A stretch of DNA of 64,000 nt from Mixophyes australis. Its lineage: Eukaryota; Chordata; Amphibia; Anura; Limnodynastidae. The position numbers were made by a program, and so were the translations under genes. The notes under the pieces were generated by a model, which was not told where the DNA came from, did no database searches, and worked only from the letters and a program-made list of their open reading frames with translations. This document shows, one piece after another, positions 48,390 to 60,061 of this stretch. Within the stretch, counting starts at the first letter, position 1. The number at the start of each line of letters is the position of its first letter. The stretch covers positions 363,501,624-363,565,623 of the forward strand of contig JAVHZZ010000002.1 in NCBI GenBank assembly GCA_036250195.1. Reading direction: 5' to 3'.

Positions 48390-50560
48390 GGCCCCGACGC
48401 TTTTAGACCACACTCCCTTTTTGAAGAGAGATGGATCCCCCTCCACCCCCCAACCAGTCTGAGCGCTGTTTGGGCCGGCCGTCGCCCCTGTGGCTGCAAT
48501 ATTCTCTTTTTACCGGCGGCCGCATCACAAGACACGCGATGCGGCCGCCTGTGCGCCCCCCGGGCTGAACTTTGCCAGCCCGCGCCTGCAGGAGGCCAAC
48601 GGGCGAGCAGCGGTCAACTTTCTTCTGGTGACCGCAAAGCCGCGGATCCTTTATCTCCCCCCATGCGTAGACTATTCCATCCCATGATTCTCATGAGTCA
48701 CATGGGACGCGCATCATGAGACAGGTGCCGTCCCATGTGTGCAGTGCAGGAAGCACGCCTGAAACAAGGTAAGTAAGTGTGTTGTGTATTTTGTGCGTTA
48801 TGGTAATGTGTGTGTTATGGTAATGTGTGTGTGTGTTTTATGGTAATGTGTGTGTGTGTGTTATGGTAATGTGTGTGTGGGCAATGGGACTTGTGGCAAT
48901 GTAATGGGGGTGAGGACAGGGGGGCTTGTTAAAGTGAAATGGGGGTGAGAGCAGGGGGCACTTATAAGCAAAATGGGGTGAGAGCTGGGGGGCTTATTAT
49001 AAGCAAAATGGGGCGAGAACAGAGGGCTTATTATAAGCAAAATGTGATGAGAGCTGAGGGGTGCTTATTATAAGTGAAATGGAGGTGAGAGAAGGGGGCT
49101 TATTATAAGTGAAATTGGGTGAGAATAGGGGGCTTATTATAAGTGAAATTGGGTGAGAATAGGGGGCTTATTATAAGTGAAATGTGGTGAGAATAGGGGG
49201 GCTTATTATAAGCAAAATGGAATGAGAACAGAAGGGGGTTTATTATAAGTGAAATGGGGGGTGGGGGCAGGGGGCTTGTGGTAAAGTAATGTGGGTGTGA
49301 AGTAGGTGGTGGCTAATGGGTGCTATTTTATTTGTGGGGTGATGTTGGGGCAACTTAATTTAATTTAATAGCTGGGCCTATTAATTTAAGATGAGGTGGC
49401 GGGAACTTTAATGCTGGGCTGGTTTGGGACAATTAATTGAATATGGTGCTGAGTTTGGACAGGAGGGCTATTTATTAAATGTGAATTATTTAATGCCGGG
49501 GATGGTATTGGGAAATGGTTATATTTATTAAACTTAAATGTTATTTATTGCTAGGCCTGTTTGGAGGTAGGGAAATAGGTTTATTTATTAAATGTGGATA
49601 CTATTAATTTAATGTAGGGCCTGGTTGGAGGGAAATAGATCAATATATCAAAGTGAATACTATTATTTTAACGTTGGAGCTGGTGGAAGGCCTAATTATT
49701 AAACGTGTGTACTATTTGGTTAACGCCAAGGGCCGGTTGGAGTTTTCTAAATTTCATCTACCCATTTTTTTCCAAATAGGTCTCCCAACATTTCAGGATC
49801 CAAGGCAAGCAGCAACTGAGCTAAAGACACCAGCAGTCACAGGTCGGGAAAGGGACAAGAACAGTACACACATACTCAGGTACATACAGCAGGCACACAC
49901 ACTCACATTGGGTGCACACACATACTGGGCTCCGACTACCATTTATTTGGCCCCGTCTACATGAGGCCACTTTCAGACTTTTTTTTCCAGGGCCACTTTA
50001 AGTTCACAATCTGCCCCTGCCCTTTTCTTTGTAGGTGGGACCGACCTGAGTAAAAAATTTGCAAAGCGCAAGTCAACTGCACCTTTATGAGTCATACATA
50101 TCATGACATTGGAGCCTGCCCAGCCGACCACAGAGAGGAGATGAAGCAGAAGTAAGTCACATTTACTTCATTCTAATTTTTTATTTGCTTTTTATTTTTT
50201 TTACTTGACAATGCTACCTTTTTACCTGGGGGGAAGGGGAGGGGGGGGGGGGGGGTAGCATGTTCTTGGCATAATATGGATTGGGGGCAGAACTCTGTGG
50301 CTTAATATGATTTGGGGGCTGTATTCTGTGGGACAATATTGTTTGGGGGCAGTACTCTGTGGGATAACATTGGGGGCAGTACTCGGTGGAATAATATGCA
50401 TTGTGGCATAAATTGAACTGAGGCACTACTGTGTGACATAATATTGTTTGGGGGCATTACTGTGTGACATAATATGAATTGTGGTATAAATTGAACAATG
50501 TGCCATAAATAGAACTGGGGCACTACTGTGTGGCATAATATGAACATTTATTTAGTGTTA
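48390..50560 (+). repeat. Composite GC-rich repeat with several minisatellites
   Basis: A GC-rich, CpG-rich block (48390-48720, including GGGCCGGCCG and GCGGCCGC) is followed by four tandem arrays. These are a TGTGTTATGGTAATG-type array (about 48780-48890), a 34-38 bp array with GGGCTTATTATAAG (about 48905-49290), a degenerate 55-65 bp array with TTTATTAAATGTG (about 49340-49740) and, after a spacer, a 40-45 bp array with ACTCTGTGGGATAA (about 50220-50545). The GC-rich block recurs at 59.6 kb, so at least that part is dispersed. A 144-codon frame at 48285-48719 is not credible as a gene. Confidence 0.7.
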
Positions 50561-50632
<72 letters not shown>

Positions 50633-50637
50633 ATCTC
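50561..50637. repeat. (AT)n microsatellite
   Basis: Long uninterrupted AT dinucleotide tract directly after the last minisatellite. Confidence 0.9.
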
Positions 50638-53289
50638 TCATCTATCTAAATGCACAACTGGAACACCTGGGCTTGACTAGATTTTCGCCAACCCCTAAAC
50701 GTAGTGAACACTGCAAGAACAGGTAGGAGAGAGCAGGATAGTCTGCCAACTGTTCTGATTCTAGTGAAGTAAGAATTTGTCCTGATCTAAGGAGCGGGGC
50801 CTAGACTATGCACTCTTTAAATACACTACATTTCTTGATATACTACACTATGCTGTTATCTATATCCTTCATGGGCTGACCACTCCCCCTCTAGTGTCTG
50901 GTCTTGCATCTATGGTGGTTGACCACACCCCCTCTGGTGGGCCCCTACCGTTGCAGTCCCCTGGTGGGCCCCTCATGCCCCAGTCTGACACTGTATGGTG
51001 GCACAGCACCAGGGTAGACGTGACCAGCGCATGGAGGGGCATTGCCAGTCTGGAGTGGTGTCACTAGCACTTGCAATGCGTTTGTCTACTTCCAAACCCC
51101 TCTATTCTCCCTTGTGTACCATTGTATACTATGTGCAGCTTGACCTTCAAGCTACCCAGCATTGCAAAGCAACATTTTGGGGGACAACGCAGTTGGGACA
51201 AAGACGTGGCTGTGTGTGACAGCAGGATTGAGTCACAAAATCACACACCTTATAAATAAAATACAACACACCTTCACCATGCAATTCATTTTTCCCCATT
51301 TCTCTGCCCCATATGCAATTCCTTCACTCTCACAGTCATTCCTTAACCTCCCTCTCCCCCCCAATACAATTCATTACGCCACTCTCCTTCATGTCCTGTA
51401 ATTACTTTCTCCTCCTTAGATACTTTTTACCTTTACATAACAATAAATGTGAACAAGGGCAGAATATGAACTTTAGTGGCCCTGGAAAAATTCTGAAAGT
51501 AGCCTCACATAGGAACCAAATCAACTGTAGGCAGGGCCAACACAAATGTAGCCAGGTTTAGAAAACAATTATCCCCAGCCACAGCAGTGGCACACTCTTC
51601 TGATGCTCAGGTTCATGGGAGCTAAGAGGATGGATCAGCCTGATATGTAGCACATGTGATAAGATAGCTGGTCCCTGGGAAGCGATAAGCCACCACAAAG
51701 TAGTCTAATGTCCGCTAGGGCTGGCCCAATGTTTTAAAAAACCAACCAAACAAAATAAAACAGACATTAAAAAAACCCATCAAGCAGCCCGATGAGCTAC
51801 AGTATTCCCAGAAAAACTCCAATCCCACCAATAATTTCAGTACTCCTGTGAAAGGACTGAATATGAAATCCCCTATATCTCCTATGGGGGAGGTCATAGG
51901 TGCAGGACACTGATTTTCTGCAAAATGTGTTAGAAAGCCTTTTGGTGCTTTTCAAAAAAAATTATGCACGTCCCAGGAAGTGTTCAGTTTCTTCAATGCA
52001 CTATGTGGCTGCATGCTATATATGACTCTCCAGCAGATGTGGAGCAAATAGTCCCAGCATACCCTCTGGTTGGCTGGCCATGGTAGGTTCTGTAGTTGTA
52101 CAACAATGTAGAGGCAGAGGCTGCATACCTCTAGCATATATTATATAACAGATCAAAACAGTGTATGAGCTACCTTAAATACACTTTACTTTTTTGCCTT
52201 TCAGTGCAATGCATGACCCAACTTTCTACCTCTGTTTGTCTTCCCTTGACTCTGCTGTGCTCCTACTTGTGACCAGGTCATGATGAGATCTCTATACATG
52301 TGTAAAAATACTTTTTTTTTTTTTTTGTACAAAAGGCCTGTCACCGAGTTCTTGGGTGTTATTTCATTGCTATAATACATACTGCTTACGCTGTTTTTTA
52401 CATTCTTCTGCATTGGAAGCAACCCTTGCCAACTGCTGCAGTGAAAACCAGGCCTGACTGTCAATATAACACTGCTTGTATCAAACTTGTAGGATATGCC
52501 AGGCATAGGCAGGGACTAAATTATCCAGTCTTGTCTTTGGAACTGTGTTCTGTCCAAAGATTCATGAGGTATATCCAGACTACAGAATAGCCAAACACAA
52601 TAGCTGAAGTCAGGAAATAGAGAAGGTAGGATTATCAAGGTCACAAGTCAAGGTCAAAGATTGGAGAAAATAGATTGGTCAGGCGGACAAAGGTTCAGTA
52701 ACTGAGTGCAGATAGGCAATGGATTTCTCACAAGAAGTGCTAAGAACTAATACTGGGCTCAGGCAAGAAGGGCTGAGAACAGGCATTTTAAGTAGAAGAA
52801 AGAAGAAGCTAGGGTCCTGGGCCAGATAAGTTAGATATTGTTACAGATGAGTGCTGGGCTGATTAATTATTTAAAGGGTACACGCTGCCTGTTTTTAAAA
52901 TAACTTCTCTATTTACTTATTACACTGTGTAATGTGTATGGTAAGCCTTTTGCCCTGTGTTCCAATCCCAACTAGCAAAACTTTACTTGTCAACAACCCC
53001 AATTCCCATAGTACAGTCACAATTTTCAACATTCATAAGAGAATGGATTGGGGCATGGCTTTGATGATCTGCAACAAGGCTTAATTTATCCTGACTTTCC
53101 AATCAGGAATGTGGTAAGTATGGCAAGCTATAGGCCAATGTGTCAGGGACCCTGATTGTTTGTGAGATAATCTACCACCCACAAACCCTGCTGCTTTAGC
53201 AATTTGCATTCTCCATGCAAATTTCCAGGATAATGACTTTTGACACCAGGATGTTGATTCAGATAGTAGATAGTAGTAGTAATAGAACA
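50638..53289. other. Stretch without a recognised gene
   Basis: 52490-52870 is G/A-rich with an LTR-like texture on the minus strand, but I could not find TG/CA ends or a duplication. The rest is unremarkable. Confidence 0.4.
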
Positions 53290-53900
53290 AGACTGGGTAT
53301 AAACGGGTGGAGTGGTTTAACAGCCATATTGGATGGACGCTTTTCCTTTCAGCTCTGTGTCTCCAGGAGAAACTGCACCATTTCCTGGGATTGCCCCTGC
53401 TCCTACGTCTCCTGACTGCTTGCCCAAGAGCCCAAGAAAACCTGGGATTCATTTTCGGACAGTTTCTGGCCTTCTGCCTCGGCATACCGTCACGCAGCAA
53501 ACTGAGGCCTACTCTAAGCCAAAGCCGACCACCTCCCTTAACTGCTGAGCAGCTGGGCAGTTTTCTATTGTGGCCACACTGCTGAGGCCGTCCCTCCCAT
53601 CTGCACTGTTTACCACTGTGGGCCAAGACCCTACAAACCAGGTGACCGCTCCCTGTTCTGGATTCACGGACAGCCCCCAGACACCACCGGCGGACGCATC
53701 CCCTCTTGGCCTTCTAAGTGACAATATAATTCAGCTGTCTGTGCTCTGCTGTTCTGCGGTGCCAAATCTCTGGAATCCTGCTGGGGCTCCATCGGCCTCT
53801 GGTCCAGGTTCTGGTGAGTCACAACCTACTGGGAGGACCCAGTAACCTTAACTGCCCAGTCCTGCCCGTCTTCTATTCTGGGGATCCAAACAGAGGCTGC

Positions 53901-54330
53901 CACAGACCCCTATACTTACTCCGGACACTGTAAGGAAGATGCAAAAGGCCACAAAAAACTCAAGTGTGACCACCGCTCTCCCAGCATAACTGCTTGTCAG
54001 TCTTCTCCCTATTACAGACACTGCAAGTAAACTGGCTAGAAGACTATTTCCTGCCACTTTTACTACACTGACTTTGGCAAGCTGCAGCAATAACCCAACA
54101 GTATGGTCACTAGCAGTGGGCGTCACAAACCCTTATACTGACTCCAGGTACTGTAAGACAGCAGCACAAAGTCACAAGACATGCAAGTGTGACCCCGTTT
54201 GAGACACCTTACTCCCAGCATAGTTGCTTGTCAGTATTCTACCTATTCTAGTCACTGCAAGTTAACCGTGCTACAAGACTATTCCCTGCTGGTTTACAGC
54301 TATAACTTATACAAGTTGTAACATTGCACT
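53901..54330 (+). repeat. Two-unit tandem repeat in the LINE 5' region
   Basis: Two diverged units of about 223 bp share CTATACTTACTCCGGACACT / CTTATACTGACTCCAGGTAC, a CAAGTGTGACC block, TGCTTGTCAGT and CAAGACTATTCCCTGC-type ends. Confidence 0.7.
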
Positions 54331-55360
54331 GTCAGTGTGTGTTTGACATGTACCTGGTTAGGATCACCATCCAGAAGTAATCCAGTGACCCCACTGCCAT
54401 TTACAGCTTACTGGAGGCCTGCTGTGAATTACTTTAAACATCTGTCAGCTGGCACAAAAAAAAGGATCCACCCTCAGCTGAAGTCCCAAACTCCCTCCGT
54501 GACCACTTTACCACCTGGAAACATGAACTTTCCTCTCCTTCCTCTGCCACTCTTGATCCCAATACTCCTCTGACAGTTGGCACTATGCAGCTTATGATCT
54601 CTACTCTTTACTCTGAGCTTACGTCCACTATGAAAGCATTTATTAGAGAACTTAAGGGAGAAATAGAGGAGATTGGTGACCACGCTATCCACCTTGAGCA
54701 AATATATGGGGAGTTGCTGACATCCCTCAACAGTCTTATTAATGTCCAAGATACTTTGCGACAAGAGTTGGAATCCTGTAAAGATAATATGGAAGATTGA
54801 TTGAAAAGAAATAATGTAAAAATTCCGGAATCGGTATGAAATGTCGATGTTCTTTCCTATGTCTCGGTACTCTTTTGCAAGTTAATCCCCTAGGTCACTG
54901 AACATGACTTTCTCATTGATAGGGTTCATAGACTTCCCAAACCTCGTCCGCTCAAGGGATCTTCCCCCAGGGTTATGCTTCTCAGAATGCACTTTTTCAC
55001 GTGAAGGTGCAGCTTTTAAGAGCGGCTGATAAACCAGAGATCCTCTCTGATCTCCAATTGTTCCTCGATTTCTCCTCAGCTACCATCCTTAAAAGGTGGT
55101 TGTTCCATGCTGTTACTGCTGACTTGCGGGGCAATGACATTGCCTACCACTGAAGGTTCCCTGTGAAGCTCATAACACACAAAAATAATAAATAAAAGCA
55201 ATCCCCTCAGCTCTTAAACTTGAATTGACCCAAGATCGCAACCAAATTCACACCCTACTCATGGCTCGGATTAAAGCACCATTGTCTCGACCACGTCACT
55301 CGTTTTACAGGACAGGTAATAAGGCTGGTTGGATGTTAGCTAGGAAGCTCAGAAGCCTCC

Positions 55361-56170
55361 TGTCACACGCCGGGTGATCTGGCGGCGAACCTGATCTCTG
55401 GCAGACTTACCTTCTCCCGCCGGCTGTCCGCTCCGTCCCAGGTGCCACCATCTTGGACTTGGGTCTGCGCATGCGCAGACCGGTCATTTCTGAATCCTCT
55501 GCTGTCCCCTTATTGGCCAAACAAATTGGCTCCAAACTTTAAAAGGCACCTCCCCTGGATATCTGGTGCCTGTTCTTTTAGTTACCTTCTGGTGCTAGAC
55601 GTGGCTCCTTCCCTGTGTACCTGCTTGTCTGTAGAGCTGACACTCTACCCTCTGTTCCAGTGTGAATACCTATTTATCCGCAGAGCTGACTCTCTACAGT
55701 TGTCCGCTGAGCTGACTCCCTCCACTCCATTCCAGTGTGGTAACCGGCTTGGCTGCAGAGCTGACACTCTACCTTCTGTTCCAGTGTGACTACCAATTTG
55801 TCCGCAGAGCCGACTCTCTACAGTCTCCACTCCATTCCAGTGACCGGCTTGGCTGCAGAACTGATGCTCTACCCTCTGTTCCAGTGGACTGACACTTACC
55901 AGTGCATCTGCCGCTATTCCAGTGGTAACCTGACCGTCTGCAGAGCTGACTATCTACTCCACACTTTCTTGCTACCATTTCAGCTGATCTCCCAAAGCGG
56001 TTTCGCTCGGTACTCCTAGTAGGGGCCGCAACCTGCGAGACAGACGCAGCTAAGGCCAAACCGCCTTGCGGTGGTCCCTGTTGAATACCATCTCCTTGTT
56101 AGACTTCGCGCCCTACTTGAGTAGCGCTAATCTGGGCAAACCCTAGGACTCAAATTGTGAAACCGTGACA
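55361..56170 (+). mobile_element. Solo LTR 1, with internal tandem repeats
   Basis: 810 bp, TGTCACACGCCGG to GAAACCGTGACA, flanked by CCTCC (55356-55360) and CCTAC (56171-56175). The LINE ORF2 reads on across it. A CCAAT-like ATTGGCC (about 55512), a TATA-like TTTAAAAG (55538-55545) and a YY1-like CCATCTTG (55448-55455) suggest a promoter. After the TATA-like box, 55623-55890 repeats a GCAGAGCTGACACTCTACC unit about every 100-130 bp. No internal coding region remains. Confidence 0.8.
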
Positions 56171-56328
56171 CCTACATCCTAGGAATCAGATTTGACATAT
56201 AACTAACCCTATGGGCCGAAAGACCTTGAACCCTCAGGATATTGCCAATTTCTTTTCTAAATATTATGCAACCCTTTACAATTTTAAATATAACCAGGCC
56301 ATTCCTCAGCCCTCTTCATTTGACATAC

Positions 56329-57411
56329 TGTCATGAAAGCCGGATAATGGGAATGGTCCTGAATGCTGCTGGAGTGACAGCTTACCCCCAGAGAGGTGCG
56401 GAGTCTAACGGTGGAGCGGTGTTCACCAGGAATTCCCGCAAGGGAATATAGCCTTGGCTGCTCTCCACTGCAGATCGCGGTCCTCTAGGGGGCGCAGCAG
56501 AGAATGCGCAGAACGCAGAACCACCAAGTAGTTGTGAAGAGATGCACGGCAGAGAGCTGGAGCGCTGAGGTCCACACAGGTGTATAACAGAACCGATGAT
56601 GAGCGATGCTCTGCAGTGAATCTACAGGTCTTGACTGTGAGGGAAGCTGAAGCAATATGGCAGTGAAGTGATGAGCTGCAGGGAGCAATAGCACTGAGAT
56701 CCACACAGGTGTTATAACGCTGGAACAGGACCAATGATGAGCGATGCTCTGCGGCGATAATGCTGGGCAATGAGCTGCACAGGTAACTGCTGAGAAGTGG
56801 TGAGCTGCACAGGGTTGGTGAGTAGTGATGAGCTGCACAGGTAGTTGCTGAGAAGCAGTGAGCAGCAGAGGAATTCTGAGCTGCCTAGGTAATGCTGAGA
56901 ATCTGTGAGCAGCACAGGTATTGCTGAGTGGAGATGAGCTGCACAGGTAATTGCTGGGAAGCAGTAAGCAGCACAGGTATTCCTGAGTAGAGAGGAGCTG
57001 CACAGGTATATGCTGGGAAGCAGTAAGCAGCACGGGTATTCCTGAGTAGAGAGGAGCTGCACAGGTAATTGCTGGGAAGCAGTAAGCAACAGAGGTATTC
57101 TGAGTAGCAACAAGCTGCACCATCCACGATGTCAGGAACAACAGGAGTCAGAGGAAATGCTTCCTATCAGGTAGAGAGACCTGATGATCTGACACCCATT
57201 AAAGGGAGGAGGGCCCTTATAAAGGGAACTGGCTGCAGATGATCCAATCACTGCGGAGCAGAGGTTTTGAAGAGAAATGCATGAGCAGACCACTAGGCAA
57301 GATGGCGTCCGATGATAGGGGAACGCCAGGCTGAACAGCAGATAGTGGTAACCAAGGGAAACCAAAGCACACAGTGAACCACACAGTGCGAAACTGGTGA
57401 GATGCGTGATA
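56329..57411 (-). mobile_element. Solo LTR 2, with a 59-60 bp tandem array
   Basis: 1083 bp. On the minus strand it starts TATCACGCATC (a one-base change from the expected TG) and ends TTTCATGACA. It is flanked by CATAC (56324-56328) and CATGC (57412-57416). YY1-like CCATCTTG at 57305-57298 and a TTTATAAGGG TATA-like box near 57215. Downstream of it a 59-60 bp unit with CTGTGCAGCTC and CTGCTTCCCAGCA repeats four to five times (56840-57115). Its terminal region shares GGTGCGGAGT and GTGTTCACCA blocks with LTR 3. Long minus-strand ORFs here (up to 218 codons) only reflect the array. Confidence 0.75.
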
Positions 57412-59566
57412 CATGCATGACTTCCTCCATCATCTCCACTGGCTTCTGAAATTCTTGATGTATTTATTAAACAACTCCCGAAACATAAGTCCCCTGGCCC
57501 AGATTGGTAGAGTAACGATTTTTATGTCACATTCCAGAAAGACCTTCTGCCTATTTTAGTCACTTTATACAATTCTAGCATTGACTGTGACGGTTCCCAG
57601 AGGAAATGCTTGAGGCCCAGATTTTGACCATCCCAAAGCCGGGCAAAGGCATAGCTGATTGCGGTAAGTATAGACCAATAGTCCTCATCAAAATATATGC
57701 TAAATTGATCGCCTCTAGACTATACCCCCTCATTCCCAGACTCATTCACCCTGATCAGGTGGGCTTTGTGACGGTGCGCCAGGCGTCTGACAACATAAGG
57801 ATAGTCTTCAACTTAGTTGAATATGTTTCGAGCCAAGGAGAAGGCATTCGACAAGCTCCACTGGGAATTCATGGGACAAGTTCTGATTAAATTCTGCTTC
57901 ACTGGTACTATTTTTAATGCAATCATGGCCCTCTATTGTGGCCCTTCAGATGGGGTCTTTAGCAATGACTTCCTTTGTGACAAATTTACTATATCTAATG
58001 TTACTAGATAGGGATAACCCTAGTAGTCTCTCATGTATATTTTGGCTTTAGAGCCCCTGGCAGAATACCTTCGTCGCTCTGGGGACTTTAGGTGCTTAGA
58101 CCTACTGTGGACGAACCACAGTCTTTACCTCTTTGCAGATGATGTACTCCTTTTTGTGTCAATCTGGAGACCTCGTTGCCTTTCCTACACAAGATCATTT
58201 TCAAATACAGCCAAGCTTCCTACTATAAATTAAACATAACCAAGACGCAAATCCTCCTTATTAATATTCCTATGGAATCTTTATCTCGCCTCAAACGACG
58301 TTTAAATACATCTGGAAGGAGAACTCTATTTCCTATTTAGGGATTCATATTCATTCTAAGTTGTCTGAAGTGTTTAAACGTAATTATCCCCAGGTGCCCA
58401 GCTCACTAAGTTATCTGTTTGTGGGTTAGTTATGAGGTCTCCTGGCTGGGGAGAGTGACAGTCTTTAAAATGATAGTGCTTCCCAAACTTATGTATGTTT
58501 TTCAAGCAATTCCCTTCCTCATACCGAAGAGGTTTATGGCCACACTTCATTCACTCATGGTTAGGTATGTCTTGAAGATTAAGCCTCCTTGATATGTCTT
58601 TCACGCAGATGGCCTTACCCAAGTCAAGAGGTGGTCTCACTTTACCAAATCTGATACATTCTCAGGATAAGCCTTGGGTCAACTTTGAGCGGGCCCTCCA
58701 CCCCTTTTCCCCTATTGCTGATCTGATATGGCTTCCCAAATTGCTGAGGCCCTGTTCCCCACATTCTCTGTCCTCCATTCTGGATTCCCTCCAGGTCTGT
58801 GATCGAACTATTGGGTTGACGAAAGACTTTGACCCCCCGACTAGGAATCTTTCCTTGCTCACTGTCTCCAAACCTATCGCTGACCTTTATTTATCTAAAT
58901 GGCCTATAAAAGGGCTCTCATATCTGGCCTATATGTTTACACCTGAAGGTCTGTATTTTTTGTGCAGTTGCAGGTAAAATTTCTCATTCCATCCACAGTC
59001 TGTGGCTGCGACATTGGATCACTGTCCTCCTTTGTCACAATTACCCTCTTCATTTACCACCACCTCTGCTTCATGCTAAACTAACTGAGGAAACTAACAG
59101 GGGCGGTATTACGTTTTGGTACCAGCATCTGTCCCAGGTCTCTGATACTCCCAAATATGCTTCTCAATATAAATGGGATTCAGACTTTAATATTTCTCTC
59201 CTCCCAGACCAGTGGGAACTTATTTACGGCAGCTTACATGAAATGTCCAAATGAGCCAACCATGTGGAAATGATGCTGAAGCTTCTTTACAGAATCTATC
59301 TACCCTGGCTCGATTGCAGAAGATTTGGCCAACGTACTTCAAATTTTGTTGGTGCAATTGAGGAGCAATAGGAGACGTCTTCCATGTGTTTTGGACGTGC
59401 CCTCTTATTCAGCCAGTATGGCTCGAGGTTATGGATTAGCATGACAGGTCACTATTGTTTCATTGACCCCTTCCCCACTACTTGCTCTCTTCCACTTATT
59501 CCCAGTTTCGTTAACGAAACACCATAGGTATGTCTGGAGACACATACTAATTGCTGATAGGGCGGC

Positions 59567-59700
59567 CATCAGGGGCGGGCTGGACCGGGGGGCAGCGGGC
59601 ACCCGGGCCGCTCAGTCTAGCGGTTGTTCGGGCCGGCCGCCTCCCCGCGTCCCCCGCCGTGGATGTAGCAATTTTCTTTTGTCATCGGCGTTATCCAGTA
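59567..59700 (+). repeat. GC-rich dispersed repeat fragment
   Basis: Interrupts the end of LINE ORF2. Shares GTTCGGGCCGGCCG and GTGGATGTAGCAATTTTCTT with the GC-rich block at about 48470-48530. Confidence 0.6.
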
Positions 59701-59904
59701 TACTAGGGAAATCATGAGGATGGGGGTTCCCCTAACATATGGTTAAAATCAGCCTCAAACTGGTCAGCATGGGGCTGGTAGCCTCTGCGAGGGGGAGAGG
59801 ATACTGATTTAGTGCTCTACCCTCCCATCCATGCTCTGAAATATGGAGCTTTTCCTGATCCCCCTGGGAGAAGGTAATAAACAAATTTGCCTTTAAAATC
59901 CCCT

Positions 59905-60061
59905 AAATTGTAAGCTAGATTGTAAGCTTGCGAGCAGGGCCCTCTTACCTCTCTGTCTGTATGTATTACCCAGTATTGTTTTATTACTGTTTGTTCCCAA
60001 TTGTAAAGTGCCATGGAATCTGCTGGCGCTATATAAATAAATGTTGATGATGATGATGAGC
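59905..60061 (+). repeat. L2-like LINE/SINE 3' end
   Basis: ATTGTAAGCTTGCGAGCAGG, then a GGAATCTGCTGGCGCTATAT end with a (TGA)n tail. Same family as 11934-12233. Confidence 0.8.

Larger units (their letters stand above)
53290..59880 (+). mobile_element. L1/Tx1-like LINE, long but dead, interrupted by two LTRs
   Basis: Segments in order. A GC-rich 5' region starts near 53300 and holds two tandem units of about 223 bp (from 53901 and 54124). The ORF1 remnant (about 54450-55170) has a coiled-coil frame at 54585-54797, a stop, then RNNVKIPESV and DRVHRLPKPRPLKG like the RRM of L1-group ORF1 proteins. ORF2 pieces lie at 55201-55360 and 56171-56328 (the linker between endonuclease and RT) and at 57412-59566. 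The last contains KPGKGIADCGKYRPIVLIKI, IHPDQVGFV, the catalytic FADD at 58132-58143, and a C-terminal CWCN...HVFWTC zinc-knuckle. Frameshifts and stops are frequent. No endonuclease domain lies between ORF1 and the linker. The right end is disturbed by a GC-rich repeat. Boundaries are approximate. Confidence 0.75.

Noticed and set aside
48285..48719. 144-codon plus-strand ORF
   Set aside because: Lies across the boundary of a GC-rich dispersed repeat, has no domain, and overlaps other equally long frames caused by low stop frequency in GC-rich DNA.
52490..52870. Possible additional LTR on the minus strand
   Set aside because: Texture resembles LTR 3, but no TG/CA ends or target duplication could be found.
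53081..53626. 181-codon minus-strand ORF
   Set aside because: Runs antisense into the 5' region of the L1-like LINE and contains no recognisable motif; low stop density in GC-rich sequence explains it.
56485..57141. 218-codon minus-strand repetitive ORF
   Set aside because: Its repeats are the 59-60 bp array of solo LTR 2 read in three overlapping frames; no frame is favoured.
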